NCBI GenBank assembly: GCA_014825775.1
Contig: MVAQ01000004.1
Coordinates: forward strand, 124,001 to 188,000
DNA from: Krasilnikovozyma curviuscula
Lineage: Eukaryota; Basidiomycota; Tremellomycetes; Cystofilobasidiales; Mrakiaceae
Reading direction: 5' to 3'
DNA length: 64,000 nt
A program made the position numbers and the translations under genes. The notes below the pieces were generated by a model. It did no database searches. It was not told where the DNA came from and worked only from the letters and a program-made list of their open reading frames with translations. The stretch's first letter is position 1. Each line of letters opens with the position of its first letter. Of this stretch, positions 35,360-46,198 are shown in pieces.

Positions 35360-37585
35360 ATGAACGAGGTCAGTTGCATCTCCAACTTTCCAACGTGACT
35401 GGACGGTTTTGCGTCGAAAAACAAACCCATGGACCCCCTGACCGTCTTTCCTTGATTCCTTCTTTTCATGTTTCCCGGCCCTCTGACCACTCCTCAATGT
35501 CCACAGGTTATCATTTGTCCAGCTCCAACTCATACGCTGGCCCTTTTGCTTCCTCATGCTCTTAAGTTCCGTGCTGAAATTGAGGAGAAGTTTCGAGGAG
35601 CAGGGCTCGAGATTGAGGACGAAAGGGGTTGGGACGCTGATGTCGACAAATTGGAGATGCTTGGGATCAGTGAGACAGTCCAAAAGGCTGTCTTAAAGGG
35701 TACTGCCTACATCTATAAGTTGAGAAGAGTGAAGGCTGTGGAGACACTCCTCGCTTTGTTGGGAGACGCTGATCCTCACTTCGCCAGAAGAACCAGTCCT
35801 CAGTCTATCAGAGCTCTCTACGGGGAGAATTCCTCTGAGATTGCAGTTTGGGCATCATCTACCCCTTTTCTTGCTCAATATCACCTCTCCCTCGTATTCG
35901 ACGAAGCGCCAAATATCCCCACCTCGACATCGCTATTCACTGAAGTTCAAACTCCAAACTCCTCTGAGTTCTACGGCGGAAAAAACCCCAGTCCAATCCC
36001 TTCCACTACGCCAATATCAGCTTCATTCTCGGATGAAGACAGCCTGGCGCCATCATACTCGTATTCCGACGTGTCCATCAGCGACTTGGAAATACGAGCA
36101 TCAAGGTCGACTCAACTTACCCCAATCAATCTCAACTCTAATAGCAACGCACGATCAAAGCCTTCTGCTGGGTTCAAAGCTACTCCTCTGCCAGCCTCAA
36201 CTCGTAACCCCACGTCCAAGCCACGACAAAGTCGCGCTTCACTCCTACGCACTGGCGTTGATGTTCATTCATCTCCAATCCCCAAGACGCGCACAGAAGT
36301 CGATTTCTCAAATACGCCAGGACACAAGAGAAAGTAAGAGCATATAACGCCAATATTCTCAGGCCGCTTGCTTCGTTTGGTTGACGAGAGCGTTCCATTC
36401 CTGAACAGAGATCCAATTCCGGTTGCTTCTTCCGAACGTCCCACAGTGGAGCCGCGTCTGAACAGAGCTCAAATGCTCAGGACTGGTGTACCACTTCCCC
36501 CAACTATGGTAAGGATGCCGTCTGACGAAAAAACCATCTTCGAAAATGTCCCAGGACATAAAAGACGGTAAGCTCGTTGTTACCAGTTCGTCCCTCGTTC
36601 GTCACTCAGACACAGTATGTTTCTTCCAACAGAGAATCCATTCAAGTTGCCTCAACCAAACCTCCCGCTGTCGCTCCCAGACAAACGAGGGCAAGCACGC
36701 TCCGCGTCGGAGGTGAATTGGTTCCTTCGCCGGTCATGTCGCGACACAGATCCGCCGACTCAGCGAGCGTAGTCTCCATCTCCAGCGGGACCAGCTCTCA
36801 CCCCAGCAGTTCAAAAAGTCCGGCCCCACCACTAGCATCTCTTGCAGCTCCGGCTATCGCTCCTCGAGTCAATCGCGCTGCAGCTTTACGCGCCGGTCAA
36901 CTGGATCTGTCGGTCCCTTCAGCTCCGACCGGTCGGCGGTCGACAATCTCCAGTGTGGACTTTAGTCAGACACCTGGCCATAAACGACTGTCTCTGGTGT
37001 ATTCCGTCGCCTCGATCAGCGAGCCATCAGTCCCACCGAAGATGAACCGCGCTCAGCAGCTCAGAATGGGTGTCACTCTAGCTCCTGCATTGGAGAGATC
37101 CAGGTCGGACGAAGGTGTTCTTTATGCTGCAGTTCCAAGCCATCGACGAAGAGAGAGTATTCCGATTGCTAGTAAGATGACTCCTTCGATCGCACGTAAG
37201 TCTCGAAGTCGAGCTGAATTCAAAAACTTGAGTCTGACCTTGAGGACTCTCGCTGCTAGCTTCTCTTAACAAAACTTCTATTCTCCCTAATGGAAAATCA
37301 GTTCCACCTTCTGCGTTCACCCGAACATCATCGTCCACGGGCACTACAATCCCACCTCTTCGCCCTCGCTCGTCACTGGCCTCCCTCCCAAGCATCACCA
37401 CCAAAGTAACTTCTGGACCATCATCTTCAGCCTCCTTTGCTGCTCCTCGTCCTGCTGTTGCTGTCAAGTCTACCCAACCTCCAATGATTGCGCCACGAGC
37501 TAACAGAGCTGCCGAGCTGAGAGCCAAAATGATGGCTGATAAGCAGGGCAAGGGTGAGAGTAGAAGAATGAGTATGGCTTTTTAA
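35360..37585 (+). CDS. NDK-fold pseudoenzyme with tandem RA-LR-G / PGHKRR repeat tail
   Basis: ATG at 35360 (MNE) is followed by an intron. The next exon encodes an NDK-like domain: VIICPAPTHTLALLLPHALK, then LLALLGDADPHFARRTSPQS, then IRALYGENSSEIAVWASS. In active NDKs the lysine of the IKPD-like motif and the histidine of NxxHGSD are essential. Here they are replaced (LLPH; Trp in place of His), so it should not be catalytic. A basic low-complexity tail carries about six copies of a motif, R-x-(N/S/T)RA-x2-LR-x-G followed 20-30 residues later by PGHKR(R). Examples are RQSRASLLRTGV, RLNRAQMLRTGV, RVNRAAALRAGQ, KMNRAQQLRMGV and RANRAAELRA. It ends RRMSMAF. Introns fall just after PGHKR in two repeats. 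Function is unknown. Confidence 0.75.
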
Positions 37586-37838
37586 GATGAGACAGTTCGG
37601 GGAATGGTGCTTGTGCCTCCTGGCATTCGGGGGAGATCCGTGTACGCAACGCATTGAAGGCCCTAGTGGCCATGCGTTTTGATGACTTTGCTTCTTTGGC
37701 TTCTCTTTTATTCCTTTCTTAGGTTTTCATGTTCAATTATTTGCTTTCCTTAACGAGGTCAATATGTCTCCAGAATCGGTTTTTGTTATGTCCATTATGC
37801 CTTCAGCGGAGTGGTGGGCAAGATCCGTCAGGACGTTC

Positions 37839-37844
37839 TGACTC
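37839..37844 (+). promoter_or_regulatory. Possible Gcn4/Cpc1-type site upstream of TRP4
   Basis: TGACTC lies about 42 bp before the TRP4 start codon. General amino-acid control factors bind TGACTC(A) upstream of amino-acid biosynthesis genes in fungi. A 6-mer this short can occur by chance. Confidence 0.3.
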
Positions 37845-37885
37845 CTCACGGTGAACTTGCAGTTCTTGTTCTTCTGCTATACAAG

Positions 37886-39667
37886 ATGGCTTCTTCCGGT
37901 CTTTCCTCCCCTCCTATCAGCTCTGCAGAGCTGAGTGAGTTCTCCTACCTTGATTTGTATGCTGGTTATGGAGCTGATTGAATGCCTGCTTCAGGTCCTG
38001 AGTCTTTTGCGCCTCTTCTCGACAAACTTTTCAACACTCCCCAAGAACTTACACCCCACGATGGTAAGAACTTGTTATCTCTATTAAGGGTGTGTTCCAT
38101 TCGACTGACTTGCTTTCTTCCAGTCACTCTCTGCTTCCAGCACTTGGTTAGTCCGCGCGCCTCCATACCTACCTCCGTCTTTGTCGCCGTAAGAGGCATC
38201 GTTGTTTCTCAATACTGATACTGCGGATTGGCAACTGCGTTTTAGGCAAAGAAGCAGGCCACAGATGAGATTCAGCTTGCCTCCTTCCTGACGGCCCTGC
38301 ACATGTCGTCCCTCGACTTTAAGGGCAGCGTACTGAGCGGTGGAGCTGAAGTGATGAGAGAGCATGCAATCACTCCTCCAGATATCCGAAGAAGGCCAGA
38401 TGAAGTCATTCTTGACATCGTGGGGACAGGCGGAGACGAGTACAGCACCTTTAACGTATCGACGCTGTAAGTATCGGTATTCCTTTCGCGCCAAGACCTC
38501 TCGTGCTGACTCCTAACTGCGTTAACTCACTCAACAGATCTGCTATTATTGCTGCTGGAGCTGGAGTATTGACTGCGAAACATGGCTCGAATGGTCCGTC
38601 TCCACACAACGCCTTCGGCGCCTCAGCATCTGTGGCTGCTTATTGATGTCGTTACGCTCTCATAGCTTCAACCAGCTCTTGCGGCTCTGCTGATTTACTT
38701 TTGGCAATGGGCTGTTCACTGTCTTTCCCTCCAGAGAGACTTCCAGCCATCTACCAATCGAACGCAGAAACTCCCTTCGCCTTCCTCTTCGCATCCGTTT
38801 TCCACCCGGCCATCTATTCAGCGATTGCTCCAGTGAGAAGTGCTCTCCCCTTCCGAACAGTTTTCAACATCGTAAGTTTCACTTCACATAGAGCTAGTGC
38901 CAGAGGCCATGAACTTATGAGTTTTCAACAGCTCGGCCCATTATTGAATCCTGCTAGACCATCGCACGTAGGTCTCTGTCTCACCTCAGAAGTATATCGC
39001 GGAGAAGAAACTCTGATTTATTGATTTTTGATGTTTTCTAAGGTTATGCTTGGCGTTCTCTCGTATGATTTGGGTGAAGTCTTCACGGATGCGCTGAGAA
39101 AATTAGGCGTGAAGAGGGCACTGGTCGTCTGTGGTAAAGAAAACTTGGATGAAATCAGTCCACAGGGCGAAACATGGGTTAGTGTTGCAACCCTCTTCGT
39201 TATCGATGACATCTGACGGTGTGGATTCCAGGTGTGGTCCCTCGAGAACGGAGTCGTCTCTCAATTGACATATCACCCAACCAGAGACTTCGGTCTTCCA
39301 ACCTATCCTTTGTCTTCCTGTGTTGGTGGTGATCCATCCAAGAACTCGAAGATGGCTATGACGTTGCTGCAGAACCCAACACCATTCCCAGAAGAACTCG
39401 TACCGATAAGGTAGGCACGGAAAAAAGGTCGCTTACCGCGCCGATCTGAATTTCTGACCATCGTTCGCTCTTCTCGTTGCCTCTGCTAGGGATTGGACGA
39501 TCATGAACACTGCTGCAGCGCTGTTTGTTGCTGAAAAGGTGTCAACGCTGAAGGAAGGTGTCGAGGTTGCGAGGAAGAGCCTTGAAGGTGGTAAAGCTCT
39601 TCAGGCTTTCGAAGGATTCAAAAAAGCGAGTTTAAGGGAGACTGCGCCGATCACTAACGCTGCGTAA
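37886..39667 (+). CDS. TRP4: Anthranilate phosphoribosyltransferase
   Basis: It converts anthranilate plus PRPP to phosphoribosylanthranilate, the second committed step of tryptophan synthesis. ATG at 37886 gives [17 protein letters not shown]. The helical N-terminal domain reads [13 protein letters not shown] and LCFQHL, then [11 protein letters not shown]. The PRPP-binding loop [17 protein letters not shown] is intact, followed by KHGSN, then [32 protein letters not shown] and [14 protein letters not shown]. It ends [14 protein letters not shown] (TAA 39665-39667). About seven introns. The protein is of normal length (about 370 residues) and stands alone as in yeasts, not fused to other tryptophan enzymes. 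Confidence 0.96.
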
Positions 39668-39793
39668 ACCTTATGCATAATGTCTTCTTTGTGATTGCCT
39701 CTTGAAGACGACGAAGTCAAGCGCACACTCTGCGTGCGTATTGTACTGTCTTGCCGCATCCAATCACTTGTCATCAAGAAATAAACCCACTAA

Positions 39794-40747
39794 CTACACA
39801 ACATCCTCCTGGAAATTGGCAACACCACCAATCTGACCTCTCCTCAGACCCATATCCGTCTTTGTGCTGAAATCTTGTGAACCTTTTGCGAATGCACCCC
39901 GCTGGTCTTCACCTTTCACCCGGTCATCCTTAATCATCTTTGAGTTGACACGCGCATCTTCACCTTCGACACCAATCATAGCTTGAGGCGTCTTGGCGTC
40001 GATGACCTGGAACGAATAGCGAAGGTCCAGCCTTAGTGGTTGCTCCGTCAGCGGGAGGAGAATGAAGGGGACTCACATAGTGGTTATCACAATGAGGGCA
40101 GTATTCGTCTGATTCTTCATACACAGTCATATCCTGTATAACAAGATAGAGCTATCAGCATGCGGGTGGAAAGTGTCAAGAGGGTCCTTGCGAAAACTGA
40201 CCTTCCTGAACGCTCGTCGACATTTTTTACACATGAAATGCATATCCATTGTCTTCTTCAGTGAGTGGTCATTCTGTATGTTGTCTGTAACGACCGGAGT
40301 TGGGTGAATCCGACGATCTCAGCTTCACTTTCTGCGAGCTCGGTACGAACTTCTGGTATTGATCTAGAGAAACGGTCTACTCACGGCACTCTGGACACTA
40401 AACTCCATCGAAAAACAAGCAGACGGAGTAGTTAGCTTCTTGAGATCAAGAGAGGCGGCTCCACAGAGATCTTAAACTTACATCGTACCATTTCTGGCAG
40501 CAAGGCGCGCGGACTGCAACTTGAGCGTTTAGAATGTGAACACTGAGAGAAGGAACAGGTCTAGTCAGCGCAGGGAAACGGCAAGATGGAAAAGGAAGAC
40601 ATTTGTACCACATGGTGTATCGAACTGAGTATCTGAGGCAAGTTTTGGTTTGGGATTGGACTTCGCTGGATTTTCACGCGCACGCGCTGTTTTCAATGGC
40701 AGTAAAGACTTTCTATTTCTGAGGATACATTCTCCTCCTATGATCAT
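39794..40747 (-). CDS. CHY-type zinc-finger protein
   Basis: This is a small zinc-binding protein. ATG at 40747 gives MIIGGECILRNRKSLL. The zinc ligands appear in order: DTPCVHILNAQVAVRAPCCQ, then WYD, then CPECHNIQNDHS, then FMCKKCRRAFRKD, and YCPHCDNHYVIDAKTPQ. This is the C-x-H...CC...CPEC...CxxC...CPHC pattern of the zf-CHY family. The CPEC pair is encoded by a 13-nt exon (40385-40397) flanked by GTAAGT/TTTAG and GTGAGT/TACAG introns. A charged tail (VEGEDARVNSKMIKDDRVK) follows, and the stop is at 39794. The start codon is only 60 bp beyond the end of the S28 protease gene on the same strand. In yeast, related proteins have intermembrane-space or ubiquitin roles; which applies here is unknown. 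Confidence 0.87.
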
Positions 40748-40807
40748 CACAACCGAATTGATCCGCTGATTAATATTTAAATAAGGCTAGGTCGAGCTTT
40801 TATGCTT

Positions 40808-43009
40808 CTAGGCTTTCCAATCTTTCAACCACGCCTTGACGAAGGCGATTTCCTCCTGGTGGATCTTCTGAATCCTCTTAGGCTCTTTATGCGGAATAGC
40901 AAGACCATTCTAAAAAAAGAACCATACGCTCGTTAATAATCGAACTCCAAATTATGAGGGAGAATGGTTGCGACGGACCTCATCATAATGGTGAACGGCG
41001 TCCTGAATAATTTTGGACGGCCTCAGCGTCGTATCTTCCCTCATCTTCTCTGGGTAAAACTTCTGCGGCGTGGCAGGACGCCAAGGATCGCTGTCACCAT
41101 CAATAAAAGCGAGCCTGTCGTACGCGATATCAAAGTCGCCGAGCGCGTTCACGACAGTGACGTTTGGCGTTGCCGGAACGGTGAAGTGCTTGCCTGGTGG
41201 ATAAGCTTGAGTGCAGATCTTGGATGTGTACTCGAGATTAACGCGATTTGAGATGATGCGAGGACCTTCCAGCGGAGATCCCTGGAAGTACCCCCATTCC
41301 GTGCAGCTGGCAGAAGGTAAGAAACTTTAAAATGGAGAACGATCTGCGAAGAGAGAAATTCTACTTACACCTGGAACAGCCAGGATCTCCACATGCCTTG
41401 GTTGATGGACGTGTCTTGGAATTTGGTTGCGTCTTGAGTCGAGAAACAAGCCTCGATTGCACCTGGTTCTTCCCAGTTCGGGCACGTCGTGATTTCCTCC
41501 TTAAATCCGAACCGACATTCAGCACCAGTCAGAGAAATTGCAAAGACACTTCATCTCCGCAGAAGAGGAAGGGCTCAAACACTCACCGTCTTGATCCACT
41601 CCGCATAGCGCAACAACGCCGCTGGAACTTTCATAAACCCGACTTTACCTTCACCGTCCTCCTGTCCATTGTCGCCAAGCAGAGCGTCGCAGAAATGATA
41701 GAAGCTCTCCGTGCCGACTTCAGGGTCCCAGTTGCGTCCCTGCCAGCCTCCAAGCGGGGACGACAGCACGGACGCAAAGTCTGCATCCTCGAGTTCCGAC
41801 AGGCCGAAGAGAGCTTTTAGGTATGGAGCGAGGGCGGTGATGTCGAGGATCGTGTCGATCACGGTGATTAACGATGCAAGGGTGTCCATCTATGTTAGTC
41901 GAGGCGTGCGTCAGTCGATGGCGTGTTGTCATGTTCAGGAATAGGGGGAGACTTACGCAGGATCGAGGCGCCCAGTCGTAGACCGCTTGCATGTACTCCG
42001 GGTAATAAACCTGAGCACTATGTGACGAGAAAAGGGGATTAATACGAAACGTTAAATATAACAACAAAAATCAACTCACTGCGTGACTGCACTGCTCGCA
42101 ATCGCACCAAATACGAGGTCGGGATAGAGCACCCTCATGTGGGCGGCCCTCGCGCCGGCATACGAGCCCCCGTAGTAGATCCAAGGTGCTGAGTTATTAC
42201 CAACAGCAGCAAATTTGACGTGGGCGATGAACCGAGCGGAATCCTCCAGCGCCTGTGCATTGTTTAGCCACCGCAGGTTGTCGGTCGAAAGGGTGGGCAC
42301 AGGCATCGATTTGCCGTAGTATCGGTGCTCGAGGATCACACCTAGGCCATTAGTTGCGTTGGTTAGGATCTCAACGATGCCTTGTGGGATGAGCAAGTGG
42401 GTTTAGTGGACGGTGCGCCGGGAGAAGGGGAAGAAATCTTACCGGTGTGAAGGTAGGGAAGTCTGTTGGCTCCGCTGGTTTCTCCGCCATCTAAGACGAC
42501 GATTGGACCTCCAGTTTGATAGTGGTGATCAGCAAACCAGTATCGTTGACAGAAAGTCTTGTTGTTTGATGGGTCTTGAAGGAGAGAGGCAGAGTTCAGA
42601 GATCAGAAAACACCGTGACCCTGTGCAAGAATAATGACTCACCAAAATGATCTATAGGTTGCATAAAACAGTGTGCTTTGTAGTTGGGCAGATCGTCTGG
42701 TAGCTCTGGTTCTTCCGAACCTCCCTTCCCAGTGGCTTGAAAGATTATGGGCCTGAACGACCCAACACGACAGCCATCAGGAATCAAACAAAAAAAGGTA
42801 CAAGGTGAGAAGCCGACTCACTGAGGTTCACTTCGTTCCTTGTGAATGGCTTGGAAGAGGCCCACCTGGGCGGGCCCTTGCCTGAGCAGTCGCCTCTCCT
42901 CTGAAGCAGAGAGTACCGTATCTGAGCTACGTCTGGCATAGACCGAGATTGGGCCAGCAGTTAAAGCCAGAAGGGATGCAGCTGCGACCACCAGCGATTG
43001 GGAGACCAT
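40808..43009 (-). CDS. Serine carboxypeptidase S28 family protease, secreted
   Basis: It is a prolyl-carboxypeptidase-like protease, probably secreted or vacuolar. ATG at 43009 gives a signal peptide (MVSQSLVVAAASLLALTAGP, cleaved near VYARR). Landmarks are CFMQPIDHF, TFCQRYWF, GGPIVVLDGGET and VILEHRYYGKSMPVP. The nucleophile elbow WIYYGGSYAGARAAHMR follows, then VFGAIASSAV. The remaining catalytic residues are Asp in FIDGDSDPWRPATP and His in DAVHHYDE. It ends FVKAWLKDWKA, with the stop at 40808. The Ser-Asp-His triad is complete. About eight introns. It is divergent from the MFS transporter at 43530 with a 520-bp shared promoter region, which could mean coordinated use of peptides, though this is conjecture. 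Confidence 0.92.
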
Positions 43010-43529
43010 CTTGGACGTTGGACGATAAATCCTTAGGCCATAGGCGAGCTGCCCTTCGCAATCCACATGGCGACGCAAAATTCAAGAGGAAATACAGCAG
43101 AGCTGTCCAGTCACTACAGCTGACCGTTTATCTACCAGTCTAGGAGTGGTCCGTGTCCCCAAGGTAGAGATGAAGATTCTTGTTCATGATGGCAACGCTG
43201 ATGAAACCTTGCCAGTTGAGAAGCTGTGGTTTCTCATCCTAAAGCGTCAGCTGAATGAATTTGGGAGTGTTCAAACACATCTGAAAACAAAATCTCATCT
43301 AGATCACCTGTATTGCTATCTGACATTGAAAGCCGGAACTATCGACATGTCCGTGGCGAGGGGAGCTTGATAAGAATGGAGCCGCCCAACTCCATGGTCG
43401 TGCCCTCGACACCCAGGACTCGCTGGCTTACCTTTGCCCGGTTTCCTCTGCCAGCTCAATTCACTCACCCACGATTAAATCGGGACACTCCAACCCATCA
43501 CTCGTTCTCACTACAGTCTTCTTGCCATC
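43010..43529. promoter_or_regulatory. Divergent promoter region, 520 bp
   Basis: It lies between the S28 protease (minus) and the MFS transporter (plus) and must hold both promoters. No gene or named site was recognised. Confidence 0.5.
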
Positions 43530-45538
43530 ATGCTAGGCGAATCCGTATCAGTCACAAAGAGGATCCTTCAGATCATCTGTTCTGTCTTCTTCTGCTTGAC
43601 CTGTGCTGGAGTCGTATTTGGTACGTGCCATTGCAGAGTGGGGGCTCGACGAGGTTGGGCAGCTGAGGTTTCAGTTTGCTGACGTTCTTCTCCTCCCCGT
43701 TATTGGATAGGTTATGCTGCTCTGAAGCCTGTCCTCATCGCTGAGGGAGCTTACAAGTTTAAATGTAGGCCAGGAGAGGAGAATGCTTGGGTCTGCATTG
43801 ATCAAGATACATCCCTGAACTTCATGTAAGTCGGAAATCTCGTATTCCCACTCTTCGCTAGACTAAAACATCGCCGGATACAGGTTCGCACTCTCGACTG
43901 TTGCAACGAATGTGGCTGCTCTGCCAATCGGTGTCATGTTGGACAAGAAGGGACCCAAGATCGCTTCTATACTCGGTGCCGTCCTCTTCCTCGCTGGAAA
44001 CATCATCTTTGGACTCAAGACGGTCACTCCATACTTCGACAGCTACGTCGTTGGCTACTTCCTGCTTGCCCTTGGAGGTCCCTTGATCTTCTTACCTTCG
44101 TTTCACTTGGCCAATGCCTTCCCAAGTTACACTGGTGTCATCCTCAGCGCCATCACAGGCGCCTTCGACGCCTCGTCGCTCCCTTTCCTGCTCTATCAAA
44201 TCGTATACAAGAAGATCTCAGGCGGAATCCCAATGCACTACTTCTTCTGGGGATATACCATCCTACCTATCCTGTCAGTCCCCTTACCTTTCGAGCAAAT
44301 CTTTCCCGAGGGTCGTAACCGCGACTAACGTTGGGTTATTCGCCACGGGGTTTTTATCACTTCCAAAAACAACAACGACAGGATCATCATTGAGCAGATC
44401 TTCCTCGCACCAGGCGAAGTCTATACTCGACCCGTCTCATCTTCCATCTCAGCTGATGAAGCCGCCGCTTCGTCCGCGGCAGCACACGACGAAGAGGACC
44501 TCTCGTCCTCCTTCTCTCGTGTGACGTACAACGTTGAGGCCCGCACCGATCCAGAGTTCAACAAGGTTATGAAGGAAAAGGATCCACTCACGGGAAAACT
44601 GTTCGGAAAGAGCGCCGTCCAGCAAATTTGCTCCAGCTGGTGGTTCCTCATCTTCGCGTTCTTGGTCGTCCACATGACGAGAATCAACTTGTGAGCGCAC
44701 TCCAATTCCCATACCAAAAACCACCTCGGCAGCCCTTAATGTCTGACCAATCGCGTTGTCCCTCTTTTAACCAGCTACATCCAGACTTCCTTCTCCCAGC
44801 TCCTCTTCTTTACGCACGACCTTCAATTGTCCGAGACGCTCGTGACCACCTTCACAGTGCTTCTCCCTTTGGGGGGTATCGTCGGTGTACCAATTATTGG
44901 CCTCTTGCTTGACAAACGCACCTCCTTTGATGCCGCCCTCGTTGTCGCGGTCACGGGAGCCGTGTATGGTGGGCTCGCGATGCTGCCGTCGACGGGCGCG
45001 CAAGTCACAGCAATCGTCGCGTTTGCGTTTTTGAGACCTCTGTGAGTTGTTTGCTCATTCTTTCCACTTCTCTGGTGTGACTTTTTGAACTTGTTTAACT
45101 CACCGACCTGCTCTGCGATGTCCTTCGTTCAGCATGTACACGTACGTCTCTGATTTCAACATGAAGGTCTTTGGACCACAAAATTTCGGAACCGTCTACG
45201 GTAAGATTTTCTCTCCCTGTTTAGGATTTAGGAAACCTGCTTTTGGTGCTGACAGAGGCATGGCGATTTGGTTCCTGCTAGGTCTTGCCAACTCGGGTTC
45301 TGGGCTTTTCGGTCTCATCCTCGCTCCGTTGGACTTGCTCGTCAAAGGTCCACTCAATGGTGATTACTCTCCTGTAAACGTTGCTTTGGCTTTCGCTGGT
45401 GAGTACGTCTCCTAGAAGCCTCAAACGCTTCTCGATACTATTTTTTTCTCTCTTACGCCTACAGGTTTGATCGTCTCCTTGGGCATTGCTGTCAGGATCT
45501 TCCTGGGAACCAGAACCGGTACTATTCAGCTCAACTAA
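43530..45538 (+). CDS. MFS transporter of the Fmp42/SLC43-like type
   Basis: ATG at 43530 gives MLGESVSVTKRILQI. Twelve hydrophobic segments are predicted: IICSVFFCLTCAGVVFGYA, FALSTVATNVAALPIGVML, IASILGAVLFLAGNIIFGL, YVVGYFLLALGGPLIFLPSF and others. The MFS loop LDKKGPK after segment 2 is repeated as LLLDKRTS in the second half, which fits the two-fold MFS repeat. A long acidic/Ser-rich cytosolic loop (SADEAAASSAAAHDEEDLSS) lies between halves. It ends FLGTRTGTIQLN (TAA 45536-45538). The pattern resembles the yeast Fmp42 and animal LAT3 (SLC43) group, so amino acids are possible substrates. About six introns. Confidence 0.83.
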
Positions 45539-46198
45539 ACCAAACACAAACAAATACTTCTTTTCTGCCTTTCATTCCTCAGAGTGTCTGTTCTGCGTCG
45601 TCTGTCGCAACCCACTTGTAGAAAATAAAATCCACCTTTATCGAATCCTGATCCAAATAGACTTCAGTCTTCCCTCTTTTCTCTCTTCTTTGTGTGATTT
45701 ATCCATTCTATTCTATTCTTCATGGCCTGAAAAGGTCAGGGTAAGCTGGTTGCGGCGTTCCCGCACATGAAACGCCTTGTGACACACGCGACACCCACAA
45801 CTCTCAAACCTTGTCTCCGCTCTTGCCCCTGGAATCGGTGACGAGAATAGACTGGCTTGAGATTTGAGATCAAAAACTCTTTCCCAACCTTTTCTATCCC
45901 CTCAACTCCATCTCACTTTCCCATTCCCAAATCATATCTCTCCCTCCTTCCACCTTTCCCTTTGCATCACAGGCCTGGCTGCCTTCGTCTGAGACGATGT
46001 AAATACCTCACTCCCTCCTTCTTTCCCTTATGTCTTTGATCTCGTCTTACACCTCACTCTCATCGCCAGTCGCTTGATTCTCCCCTTCGCAACTTTCATT
46101 AACCAGAAGCGCCTTGTCGTCGACTTTCATTTCTCTTCCCCTCCCTTGCACAACTCAGCACCGTCTCCTTTCTGTATTTCCTCGTATTAAATTTGAGA
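45539..46198. promoter_or_regulatory. Intergenic, 660 bp, pyrimidine-rich leader
   Basis: The right 350 bp are strongly C/T-rich (many TCTCC/CTTCC stretches) up to the ATG at 46199. This is a feature of promoters and leaders of highly expressed fungal genes. No coding sequence was recognised. Confidence 0.45.
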
